A stretch of DNA of 23,862 bases from an uncultured Eggerthellaceae bacterium (lineage in GTDB: Bacteria; Actinomycetota; Coriobacteriia; Coriobacteriales; Eggerthellaceae). Each line of letters opens with the position of its first letter. Position 1 is the first letter of the stretch. Location of the stretch: contig CAKTWD010000014.1 in the NCBI GenBank assembly GCA_934630485.1, forward strand, positions 1 through 23,862. Direction: 5' to 3'. Below the pieces are notes generated by a model that worked only from the letters and a program-made list of their open reading frames with translations, was not told the DNA's origin and made no database searches. The translations under genes and the position numbers were made by a program. Of this stretch, positions 15,267 to 21,757 are shown piece after piece.

Positions 15267-16750
15267 GCAGGCATCTTCTCGCGGTTCGGCCCTTGGAGGG
15301 CGTTTTGCCAACCGAATAGCCCGTCGATGGACGTTGCTTGGGGAAGTTCGGGCTGCGCTTGCGAAGCGCTTTGCTGGTTGGGCAAAGCCGTTTGCCGCCC
15401 GCTGCGTTTGTCGCCGACCCCGATGCTTGCGCGACCGACCTCATCTCCAAATAGGCTCATTTGCCCGGGAAGCGTTTTCGCGGCGCGAGCGCCGTGTTTT
15501 CCGCCGTCTATGGGTTCCGCGATTTGCGCGCGTATGGTGGCGGGGTCGAATTGCACGCCAGCGCCCATGTACTTGCCGTTGCATGTTATGAAATAGCGCG
15601 CTCGTTTATAAGCGATGCCAAGTTTGCGCAGCTCATCTTCGCGCAGGCTGTTGGTTCGGCGCGCGCGAATGATAAGGCGCGCCCCTCGCGGGCCAATGCC
15701 GGGCACACGCAAGAGCAGCTCGAGCGGGGCGGTGTTCACTTCGACGGGGAAGACGTCCAAGTGGTTAATAGCCCACCCTGCTTTGGGGTCGAGGTCAAGC
15801 TCGAGGTTGGGCGCATCTTGACTGATGATCTCCGATACGTCGAACTGATAGAAACGCAATAGCCAATCGGCTTGGTACAGTCGATGTTCGCGGTTGAGCT
15901 GAACTGCATGGTTTTGCGGCAGGCGCGCATCGCCGCTGACGGGCAAGTAGGCGCTGAAGAACACGCGCTTAAGTGCGAGCGATTTGTATAAGGCCTGCGA
16001 TAGGTTGAGTATCTGGAAGTCGGATTCGGGCGTTGCGCCGATGATCATCTGGGTTGATTGACCGGCTGGCGCAAAAGCCCTCGAGCGCGTTTTGGGACGC
16101 TGCGAGGGAACGTAGGTGTTTTTCCTTCGGGCGAGTCCGCGTGATTCGGTGTCTTGCGCGATGTTGTCACGGATCTGGCGCATAGGCTGTATAAGTTGCT
16201 GCTTGTTCTTTTGGGGGCAGAGCAGCGCAAGGCTTTTTTGACTGGGGAGCTCGAGGTTCACGCTAAGCCTATCGGCCAAATGCCCAAGCTGATCGACAAG
16301 TTCGGGCGACGTGCCGGGGACGGTTTTGGCATGGATGTAGCCACGGAAGCCGTGCTGTTCGCGCAGAAGCTTGAGCGTTCTGATCATGAGCTCGGTGGTG
16401 TAGTCGGGGTTGCGAATGACCCCCGAGCTTAAGAACAGCCCTTCAATATAGTTACGGCGATAGAACCCGATGGTAAGGTCGGCAAGTTCTTCAGGGGTGA
16501 ACGTGGCGCGACGGACGTCGTTGCTTGCACGGCTGACGCAGTAGGCGCAATCGTGAATGCAGACGTTGCTTTGGAGCACTTTCAGAAGCGTGATGCAACG
16601 GCCATCTGGCGTGAAACTATGGCAGCAACCCGCGCCCATGGAGTTGCCCAGCTGACCTTTCTTCGAGCTGCGCGACAAACCGGACGAGGTGCATGCCACG
16701 TCGTATTTCGCCGCGTCGGCGAGTATGTCGAGCTTTTCAACCAAATCCAT
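15263..16750 (-). CDS. Putative DNA modification/repair radical SAM protein (TIGR03916-type)
   Basis: A 495-residue protein. The radical SAM cluster motif is CIHDCAYC (C64, C68, C71), a Cx3CxxC pattern, within the typical context TLLKVLQSNVC. The core continues with FTPEELADLTIGFYRRNYIEGLFLSSGV and GYIHAKTVPG. The C-terminal region has a helix-hairpin-helix, LLLRVPGIGPRGARLIIRARR (about 345-365), a non-specific DNA-binding unit. The family has been proposed to act in DNA repair or modification together with the DUF4130 protein; the reaction is not known. A low-complexity tail holds QMSLFGDE (about 430), which fits the sliding-clamp binding consensus. ATG 16750 has GGAAG a few bases upstream; TTG 16762 would lie inside the operator. 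The promoter carries two LexA-like boxes. Confidence 0.88.
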   Translation of the reverse strand: MDLVEKLDILADAAKYDVACTSSGLSRSSKKGQLGNSMGAGCCHSFTPDGRCITLLKVLQSNVCIHDCAYCVSRASNDVRRATFTPEELADLTIGFYRRNYIEGLFLSSGVIRNPDYTTELMIRTLKLLREQHGFRGYIHAKTVPGTSPELVDQLGHLADRLSVNLELPSQKSLALLCPQKNKQQLIQPMRQIRDNIAQDTESRGLARRKNTYVPSQRPKTRSRAFAPAGQSTQMIIGATPESDFQILNLSQALYKSLALKRVFFSAYLPVSGDARLPQNHAVQLNREHRLYQADWLLRFYQFDVSEIISQDAPNLELDLDPKAGWAINHLDVFPVEVNTAPLELLLRVPGIGPRGARLIIRARRTNSLREDELRKLGIAYKRARYFITCNGKYMGAGVQFDPATIRAQIAEPIDGGKHGARAAKTLPGQMSLFGDEVGRASIGVGDKRSGRQTALPNQQSASQAQPELPQATSIDGLFGWQNALQGPNREKMPA

Positions 16751-16762
16751 GAGAGCTTCCAA

Positions 16763-16809
16763 ACTTCGTACGTCTGTTCGTTTATACTATGCGAACAGAC
16801 GTACGAAGT
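16763..16809. promoter_or_regulatory. Paired LexA-like boxes in an 18-bp perfect inverted repeat
   Basis: Arms 16763-16780 and 16792-16809 are perfectly complementary, with an 11-base AT-rich spacer that holds the -10 box. Each arm contains CGAACAGACGTACG (plus strand at 16792-16805, minus strand at 16767-16780), one base away from the Gram-positive LexA pattern CGAAC-N4-GTTCG. One copy lies between -35 and -10, the other over the start site, the positions expected for repression. Confidence 0.6.
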
Positions 16810-16812
16810 CAA
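16784..16812 (-). promoter_or_regulatory. Promoter of the radical SAM-DUF4130 operon
   Basis: On the minus strand TTGACT (16812-16807) and TAGTAT (16789-16784) are separated by exactly 17 bases. Transcription would start near 16777, about 27 bases ahead of the ATG at 16750. The spacer and the start site are both covered by the inverted repeat described at 16763-16809. Confidence 0.75.
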
Positions 16813-16841
16813 TGGGAGCCTCTTGCCCTTCGTCAACAGAA

Positions 16842-16867
16842 AAGCGACCCGATTATTCGGGTCGCTT
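16842..16867 (-). terminator. Terminator of the FeoB-associated gene
   Basis: A perfect 11-bp stem (16842-16852 with 16857-16867), loop TTAT, followed on the minus strand by TTTTCTGTT. It separates the Cys-rich protein gene from the radical SAM promoter, so the two minus-strand units are independent. Confidence 0.85.
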
Positions 16868-16875
16868 CTTTCGCG

Positions 16876-17142
16876 CTATTTAGCTTCCTTGATGATGGGC
16901 GCGACGGCGTTTTTATCGGTGGCTGCGGAATGGCATCCGTTACGCTTGGCACAGCCGGCGCAGGGGCTTTGGACGTAGGCTTGGTCGCCTCCGCCGCAGC
17001 ACGAACCGACGTGTGGCCTGCTGCCCTCACCGTGCTTTTTGAATCCGCCGAAGAAATAGCATTTGATGGCAATGAAGGCCCAGATCGCAATGGCTATGAT
17101 AAGAATCCAGCTACCCAGGCTCATTCCTGCGATGTACGGCAT
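16876..17142 (-). CDS. FeoB-associated Cys-rich membrane protein
   Basis: An 88-residue protein with one N-terminal membrane helix (SWILIIAIAIWAFIAIKCYF, about 11-30) and a Cys-rich soluble part: SCCGGGD (about 47-53) and SPCAGCAKRNGCHS (about 58-71), with His near both clusters. This is the layout of the small FeoB-associated Cys-rich family (PF12669), which occurs next to feoB in many anaerobes; metal binding is presumed. ATG 17142 follows AGGAG by five bases. It is 2.6 kb from feoB, separated from it by the radical SAM pair on the opposite strand. A promoter with an iron-box-like operator precedes it and a terminator follows it. Confidence 0.8.
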   Translation of the reverse strand: MPYIAGMSLGSWILIIAIAIWAFIAIKCYFFGGFKKHGEGSRPHVGSCCGGGDQAYVQSPCAGCAKRNGCHSAATDKNAVAPIIKEAK

Positions 17143-17171
17143 GGTTGCTCCTAATACGCTCTCGTTTCTTA

Positions 17172-17206
17172 TTAGCCTATGCTAACTCGTGAACCGTCTT
17201 AGTCAA
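17172..17206 (-). promoter_or_regulatory. Promoter with DtxR/IdeR-like operator ahead of the Cys-rich gene
   Basis: On the minus strand TTGACT (17206-17201) and TAGCAT (17184-17179) are 16 bases apart. The inverted repeat TTAGC-N4-GCTAA (17172-17185) covers the -10 box. Read on the minus strand as TTAGCATAGGCTAA it matches 11 of 14 positions of the first part of the DtxR consensus (TTAGGTTAGCCTAA). A regulator bound here would block transcription. Confidence 0.55.
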
Positions 17207-17367
17207 GCAACTATTAGAGAACGCCCAGATAATCGCACAGAAAACCGCACGAATTCAAATGAACGGGAAAGGGGCATTGACCTGAGCCGATGCCCCTGGG
17301 CAAAATGCGCATTTTACGCTATAAGCCTATTTCGGCTCCAAACAACGAAGAAGGGGCAAAATAAAGA

Positions 17368-17403
17368 GGGCGCGACGCCCGACAAGGGATTGACGTCGCG
17401 CCC
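17368..17403 (-). terminator. Terminator of the 125-residue unknown gene
   Basis: A 10-bp GC-rich stem (17368-17377 with 17394-17403) is followed on the minus strand by CTCTTTATTTTG. It lies about 120 bases past the stop codon at 17521, leaving a long 3' untranslated region with a C9 run. Confidence 0.75.
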
Positions 17404-17520
17404 CTATGAGGAAGGAATCCGCAGGCTGTGCAGGAGTGGGAGAACGCCAGCCTGGGCTTCTCGTTTTGCGGAGCTACTAGCTATTTGGGGGGGGGCAACT
17501 CTCCCGCAGCCGTGCAGGAC

Positions 17521-17898
17521 TTACAGCATTCCCCATTTCCGAGTGTACTCGGTGTACAGCACGAAGTCGGATCCGTTGAAGCCAGCGGTTTCAAGTTTCG
17601 GGAGAATGTCCTCGGCGCTCATCGTGGCCGTTTCCAAGAATACGCCGTCTTTGCGGGGCGAAATTTCCCAATCGTCGTGAAGCTCGGTAAGGAAGTCGAT
17701 GATCGCGGCGCTGCGCGTCATGCGGTTGTTCGTGTATTCGGCGAGGTCGCGAACGGTTTGCGCATTAACATCCTGCTTCACGAACTTTTGCCAGGGCGAC
17801 TTGTTTTTAGTGCGCCATTCGCCCGATTCGAAAAACGGAAGGAAGAAGCAAGCTTCTTGGATGCAGGTTTCTTTAACGTTCTTTCCGATTGCGAGCAT
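17521..17898 (-). CDS. Hypothetical protein, 125 aa
   Basis: Not recognised. ATG 17898 is chosen because AGGA stands six bases upstream (TTAGGAACGAACATG); the frame stays open to a TTG at 18075, but that extra part coincides with a leader made of inverted repeats and has no ribosome binding site. The product is soluble, with an N-terminal CIQEACFFLPFFE segment, a charged middle (TVRDLAEYTNNRMTRSAAIIDFLTEL, probably helical) and a C-terminal half rich in Asp and Thr ending in YTEYTRKWGML. No signal peptide or membrane segment. The first residues contain two Cys five apart. It is a single gene with a terminator. A function cannot be proposed from sequence; the unusual leader suggests tight regulation. 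Confidence 0.7.
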   Translation of the reverse strand: MLAIGKNVKETCIQEACFFLPFFESGEWRTKNKSPWQKFVKQDVNAQTVRDLAEYTNNRMTRSAAIIDFLTELHDDWEISPRKDGVFLETATMSAEDILPKLETAGFNGSDFVLYTEYTRKWGML

Positions 17899-17912
17899 GT
17901 TCGTTCCTAACC

Positions 17913-18052
17913 TCGATTCGATTGCGGTTGCAAGCGAGAAACGCGTTCTCGGGTCGATCCTATTCGGGAGGGAGATGTTGTGCAGGGGAAGGAACCGGTC
18001 GGGATCGACGGACGTTATCCAAGCCCATCGTGTCCCGCTTGCAACTGAATCG
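17913..18052 (-). ncRNA. Candidate structured leader (cis-regulatory RNA) of the unknown gene
   Basis: On the minus strand a nested set of complementary segments stands directly before the ribosome binding site. The closing stem is CGATTC/GAATCG (18047-18052 with 17913-17918, 6 bp), then an internal loop, then a perfect 10-bp stem (18036-18045 with 17927-17936). Inside it there is an 8-bp stem (18002-18009 with 17953-17960), and a small hairpin GAGAA/TTCTC next to the 3' arm (17936-17950). No known riboswitch core (TPP, SAM, cobalamin, glycine, purine, T-box) was recognised. The alternative is that this is the coding sequence of a longer N-terminus, starting at TTG 18075. Confidence 0.4.
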
Positions 18053-18066
18053 TGCGATTGAATAGC

Positions 18067-18099
18067 GGGGCGCAAGCTCTATGAGCGGGCCTGCGCCCC
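18067..18099 (-). terminator. Probable terminator of the YeiH-like gene
   Basis: An 8-bp GC-rich stem (18067-18074 with 18092-18099) with a 17-base loop lies about 65 bases after the stop at 18164. The sequence after it on the minus strand (CGCTATTCAA) is not T-rich, so termination may be leaky and allow read-through into the leader at 18052. Confidence 0.45.
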
Positions 18100-18163
18100 A
18101 ATTGCCTAGTCGAACGCTTGTGGATCAAGCTTCGTTTTCGGCGGTTTCAGCGACCAAAGCTGT

Positions 18164-19513
18164 TTACATGCCGACGGCCGTCCAATAGTCGTTCAGGATG
18201 ACGGTCGAGAACAGGAAGCCGAGTGCGACGTTCACGACAACGCCAGCGGTGAATGCGGCGACGGGCTTCCAGCCGGTAGCGGCAAGATCCTTGAAGCGGG
18301 TGGTCATGCCAATGCACAGGAAGCAAAGGACGAATGCCCAGCCGCGGAGGTTCTTGATGGGCGAGACGACGGCCGAGTTAATGGCGCTTGCGTCGCCTGC
18401 GGAAACGCTGAGGTTGACAACGGTGATGATGATCGAGGCGATGAAGAAGCCCAGGACGAACTTCGGGAAACGCTCCCAGATAACGCCTGCGGACGGCTTC
18501 TGCTTCTCGCCGCCGTCTTTCTTGGCTTCCCAAAGGGTGACGGAGATGATAGCCAAGATGAAGGCCCAGATGCCGACGAAGATGTCGCGGCCGACGACCT
18601 TCATAAGGGTGAAGGTAGTCAGGGCGCCGTCGCCGAACTGAGCGGCGGCTGCGATGCCAGCGGCATCAGCGAACTCGGAGGTGCCGATCCAAGCGCCGGA
18701 AGCGCCGTCGGAAAGGCCCAGAGCGCGGCAGACAATGGGGAGCAGGAAGACCATGATGGTTGCCCAAACAACGACCATCGAGATAGCCATGGAGACGTGG
18801 TCCTTCTTGGCGTTAACGGACGAGCCGATGGCGATCGAAGCGGAAACGCCGCAGATGGAGCCGCCTGCGCCCAGCGTAGCGGCGAAGGGCTTCTCAAGCT
18901 TGAAGACGTGTGCGCCCACGAAGTAGATAACCAGGAAGGTGGAGACGGCGATCACGGTTGCCTGGCCGAAAGCGACCGGGCCGGACTGAAGGATCAGCGT
19001 GAAGGGAAGGGTGGCGCCCATGAAAACGATGCCGGTCTTCACGTAGAACTCAGTGCGCATGGCCTCGTCGAACCAGTCGGGGATCTTCACGAAGTTGCCG
19101 ATGATCATGCCGACGATAAGGGCCATAACGGGTGCTTCGAGATTCAGGGTCTTTGCAACGCTCCAAGAACCAAGGATCTGCACGATGACTGCCATGACGA
19201 ACAGCAGGGTGAAGCCCTTAAGGAAGGTCGAAACCTGATGCCCCATGATCTTCATTGCGCAGCTGAACACGGTTGCGAGCACTACGAAAAGAACAAGGGC
19301 TTTGGGAAGGACCGGGGCAACCAGTGCGGGCATGTCCGCGAAGTTGGTGTACGAGGGGATGGAAACGGACAGCCATTTCAGATTGCCGCCTGCGGCCCAC
19401 ACGATCAGGCCGATGACGATGGTGGCCAAGCCAATCCATACCGCCCAGTAGTCTTCCTTCAGATAAAGGGCTTTCAGGCCAACGCCGTTCGTCTTGGTGT
19501 TATTCGCTGGCAT
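18164..19513 (-). CDS. YeiH/UPF0324 family putative sulfate exporter
   Basis: A 449-residue protein with about eleven membrane segments from the YeiH (Cons_hypoth698, UPF0324) family. Diagnostic segments are LNLEAPVMALIVGMIIGN, FYVKTGIVFMGATLPF, the glycine-rich GAGGSICGVSASIAIGSSV (about 215-235), DAAGIAAAAQFGDGAL (with the conserved acidic residue) and the final FVLCFLCIGMTTRFKDL. Members are annotated as sulfate exporters from links with sulfonate and cysteine breakdown; the substrate is not settled. The protein is longer than E. coli YeiH because of an N-terminal extension with two to three additional hydrophobic stretches. ATG 19513 has AAAGGGG seven bases upstream. The divergent LuxR-type gene is a candidate regulator. 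Confidence 0.87.
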   Translation of the reverse strand: MPANNTKTNGVGLKALYLKEDYWAVWIGLATIVIGLIVWAAGGNLKWLSVSIPSYTNFADMPALVAPVLPKALVLFVVLATVFSCAMKIMGHQVSTFLKGFTLLFVMAVIVQILGSWSVAKTLNLEAPVMALIVGMIIGNFVKIPDWFDEAMRTEFYVKTGIVFMGATLPFTLILQSGPVAFGQATVIAVSTFLVIYFVGAHVFKLEKPFAATLGAGGSICGVSASIAIGSSVNAKKDHVSMAISMVVVWATIMVFLLPIVCRALGLSDGASGAWIGTSEFADAAGIAAAAQFGDGALTTFTLMKVVGRDIFVGIWAFILAIISVTLWEAKKDGGEKQKPSAGVIWERFPKFVLGFFIASIIITVVNLSVSAGDASAINSAVVSPIKNLRGWAFVLCFLCIGMTTRFKDLAATGWKPVAAFTAGVVVNVALGFLFSTVILNDYWTAVGM

Positions 19514-19902
19514 ATCGTACCCCTTTCTCTCATTCGAATACGTTTAATGTCGGTGGTGCTTCGCTGCTCGTCGGGATGCGCCGAAGGTGCTGGTTGTTCT
19601 TGCTAAACGATTCGATCGAAGCGCATTTCGGCGAGCATGCAGTTGCGAGATTCTGGCCGATTCTTCGAGTTTAGTCCCCTTTCATCTCGTTGTGAAATTT
19701 GCTCGCCCCGCATCGGTGAGAGAGGCTGCGAGGGGGTTTGGCTTTTCGCTGCCTCGTTGCGGTTGCGTTTGCATGGCTTGATTTTGGCGTGTTTTCGGCA
19801 CTGCCGAATCATCAGGTTCTCGCGATTCGCGCCGTTGAACAGGCTTTCAAACAAATCACCAGAAACTGGTGATAGAATGCGAAACCGCAGGTGAATAGAC
19901 TG
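19514..19902. promoter_or_regulatory. Divergent regulatory region, yeiH-like gene / LuxR-type regulator
   Basis: No gene seen in about 390 bases. The right part carries the repeat CTGRTGATT in either orientation at 19807-19815, 19854-19862, 19866-19873, 19900-19908 and, inside the coding start, 19930-19938. Two of these form the perfect inverted repeat ATCACCAG-AAA-CTGGTGAT (19855-19873), which overlaps TAGAAT (19873-19878), a possible -10 for the LuxR gene. The left part, ahead of the yeiH-like gene, shows no clear promoter or repeat. Confidence 0.55.
19855..19873. promoter_or_regulatory. Perfect dyad operator at the LuxR-type gene promoter
   Basis: ATCACCAG-AAA-CTGGTGAT, 8-bp arms, 3-base centre, directly before TAGAAT (19873-19878). 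The position suggests autoregulation by the downstream HTH protein. Confidence 0.6.
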
Positions 19903-21672
19903 ATGATTCCCGAATCGCACAGGGGAAACCTGGTGATTCCTAAGGTTCGGGACGTCAAGGACATCCCCCCGAGAAAGGTGCTATCGCACGTGGACGCGTC
20001 GAAGGGAAACAATTCGACGAAATTGCTTGCTTCGAATGAGGTGAAGGGCTCGAAGCTGGCTAGCAAACGTGTGTCGCCGGCCGTGTATCTGCTCTCGCAG
20101 CTTCGTCTGCGTCACCTTGGAATGGCCTTCTCGTGGGCTTGCACCATGCTCACCATGCGCACTTCAACCTTGTTGCCCGAAGGCTCCGATCCTCAGGTCA
20201 TGTCCACGGCTTTATTGGTGTTCTCGTTTGGCGTGAGCATCCTTACCATGGTGCTGCTTGCCATCAACGAGTATCGCAAGCCCGGTTCGTTCGCAGAGTT
20301 GCCCGACTGGCTTTTCGTTTCGGGCGCCATCATTGGCATTTTGGCCATGAAGTCGCCTGCATACGGCATTGTTGACGAGCCGACGGCGTTCTTCATTGGG
20401 TGCTTCATGACGGGCATATCGTACGGCTATCTTTGGGTTGCTTGGGCGCGCGTTTATGGACGCCTTCATCCCGACGTCACTACGGTGGCGCTTCCGTTGA
20501 CGTTCGTCCTGACTGTCGGGCTTTACTTCTTCGTGGGCCTTTTGGACGAGATCACCATCTTGCCCGACTTCGCCTACATGGCGTTTTTGCCTGCGATTTC
20601 GTGGGTTTTGCTTCTTCGGTGCCGAAGTCAGGATGAGTGCCGCGAAATGGTGGACCACCGCGAGGGACTTTCCGTTGCGGTCCATAAAATGGCTGACATC
20701 TTGGTTGCATCGGCGCTGTTCAGCTTCTTGTTCGGGTATCTTTGGGAATCGTCCCTGATTGCTTTGGCGTCGGTGGAGGAGACGCATCGCATTCCCTTGG
20801 CCATCTCGGCTGTGGTGGGTTTCCTGCTGTTCCTGTTCACTATCTTGGCGCGCAAGCGGATGGACGTTGACCTGGTGTACAAGGTGGCCGCCCCTGTCAT
20901 CGTTTTGTCGTGCGCGTTGTTCCCACTGTTTTTCGTTGAGGGCCCGCTGGTCGTTGGCAGCGTCATGGACTCCGGTTTCACCATTTTGGAGATCCTTGTT
21001 TGGATCATGGTGGTAACGGTTTCGTATGACGAACGCGTAAGCGGCGTCATCGTCGGCGCCATTGCCCGCTCGGTGTTCCTTCTATTTAGGCTGGCTGGCG
21101 TCACTATCGCATACTTCGTTAACGAGCTTTCCATCAGCTTCGGATTGTCGTCGTCGATGTTCTCTGCTATGGCCGTGGGCGCCATCATCGTGTGGGGCCT
21201 TATGTCCAACAAGGGCGCTCGCGAAGCGAAAGACCGCCATAGCAAGGCTGCTATTGCCCGTGAGAAATACGCGGAAGCGCTGGCGGCGTCTGCCGACGCA
21301 AGGCAGGCAGAAAGCGGAACGCAAGCTATGAGGGGCCCCGAGTTGCAAGTTGCGCCGCAGGTGGGCAGTAGCGCGAAAGATGGCGTAGCTCCCGGTGGCG
21401 TTCAGCTAAGCTCGACGTTCGTTTGGCGCGCTTCTGAGGCCGTCAGCGAGAAGTTCGGCCTGTCGCGTCGCGAAGCCGAACTGTTGCCGTACTTGGTGCT
21501 GGGGCGCAGTGCGTCGTTCATCGCCAACGAGTTCTATATTTCCGAGAACACCGTGCGCACGCATATCAAGCATATTCTGGAGAAGACGGGAGCCACGTCG
21601 AAACGTGGCATCACCGACTTCGTTTACGTTGAGGGGATGAAGGTTCTGAGCGAGCGTCACGAGCATCAATAG
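19903..21672 (+). CDS. LuxR-type transcriptional regulator with N-terminal multi-span membrane domain
   Basis: A 589-residue protein. After a charged N-terminal stretch of about 65 residues, about twelve hydrophobic segments run from residue 70 to about 430 (for example FSWACTMLTM, TALLVFSFGVSILTMVLLAI, LPLTFVLTVGLYFFVGLL), then an Ala- and charge-rich linker and a C-terminal LuxR/GerE helix-turn-helix: FGLSRREAELLPYLVLGRSASFIANEFYISENTVRTHIKHILEKTG. Such membrane-sensor LuxR proteins are abundant in Eggerthellaceae and are usually beside the transporter or enzyme they control. Starts: ATG 19903 with AGGTGA eight bases upstream, preferred over GTG 19891. Probable control of itself and the divergent YeiH-like gene is inferred from the repeated half-sites at its promoter. 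Ligand unknown. Confidence 0.88.
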   Translation: MIPESHRGNLVIPKVRDVKDIPPRKVLSHVDASKGNNSTKLLASNEVKGSKLASKRVSPAVYLLSQLRLRHLGMAFSWACTMLTMRTSTLLPEGSDPQVMSTALLVFSFGVSILTMVLLAINEYRKPGSFAELPDWLFVSGAIIGILAMKSPAYGIVDEPTAFFIGCFMTGISYGYLWVAWARVYGRLHPDVTTVALPLTFVLTVGLYFFVGLLDEITILPDFAYMAFLPAISWVLLLRCRSQDECREMVDHREGLSVAVHKMADILVASALFSFLFGYLWESSLIALASVEETHRIPLAISAVVGFLLFLFTILARKRMDVDLVYKVAAPVIVLSCALFPLFFVEGPLVVGSVMDSGFTILEILVWIMVVTVSYDERVSGVIVGAIARSVFLLFRLAGVTIAYFVNELSISFGLSSSMFSAMAVGAIIVWGLMSNKGAREAKDRHSKAAIAREKYAEALAASADARQAESGTQAMRGPELQVAPQVGSSAKDGVAPGGVQLSSTFVWRASEAVSEKFGLSRREAELLPYLVLGRSASFIANEFYISENTVRTHIKHILEKTGATSKRGITDFVYVEGMKVLSERHEHQ

Positions 21673-21757
21673 CACGTGCCGCCTTGCGCGACGAGCTGGT
21701 TTGCGAACGCGTGTGCCGCGTGACGGTGCCGGTTGTGGCTTCGCTGCGCCTTTGCCG

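Larger units (their letters stand above)
17143..17520. other. Intergenic region with several repeats, no gene
   Basis: No convincing gene on either strand. Besides the promoter at 17172-17206 and the terminator at 17368-17403 it holds a hairpin AGGGGCAT/ATGCCCCT (17270-17277 with 17290-17297), a 14-base palindrome AAAATGCGCATTTT (17302-17315), a run of nine G's (17487-17495), and an imperfect direct repeat of about 16 bases (17419-17435 and 17504-17519, CCGCAG..GTGCAGGA). The second repeat copy ends at the stop codon of the minus-strand gene at 17521. Confidence 0.5.

Noticed and set aside
17340..17370. Glycine-riboswitch-like string (CGAAGAAGGGGCAAA)
   Set aside because: It resembles the GAAGGGGCAA core but has two added bases, no matching aptamer stems around it, and no plus-strand gene that it could control.
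17189..17680. Plus-strand frame of 163 codons starting at GTG 17189
   Set aside because: It crosses a promoter, a terminator and the antisense of the 17521-17898 gene, and has no ribosome binding site or recognisable domain.
19891..19902. GTG 19891 as the LuxR-type gene start
   Set aside because: It lies within the AGGTGA that serves ATG 19903 and directly after the presumed -10 box, leaving almost no leader.
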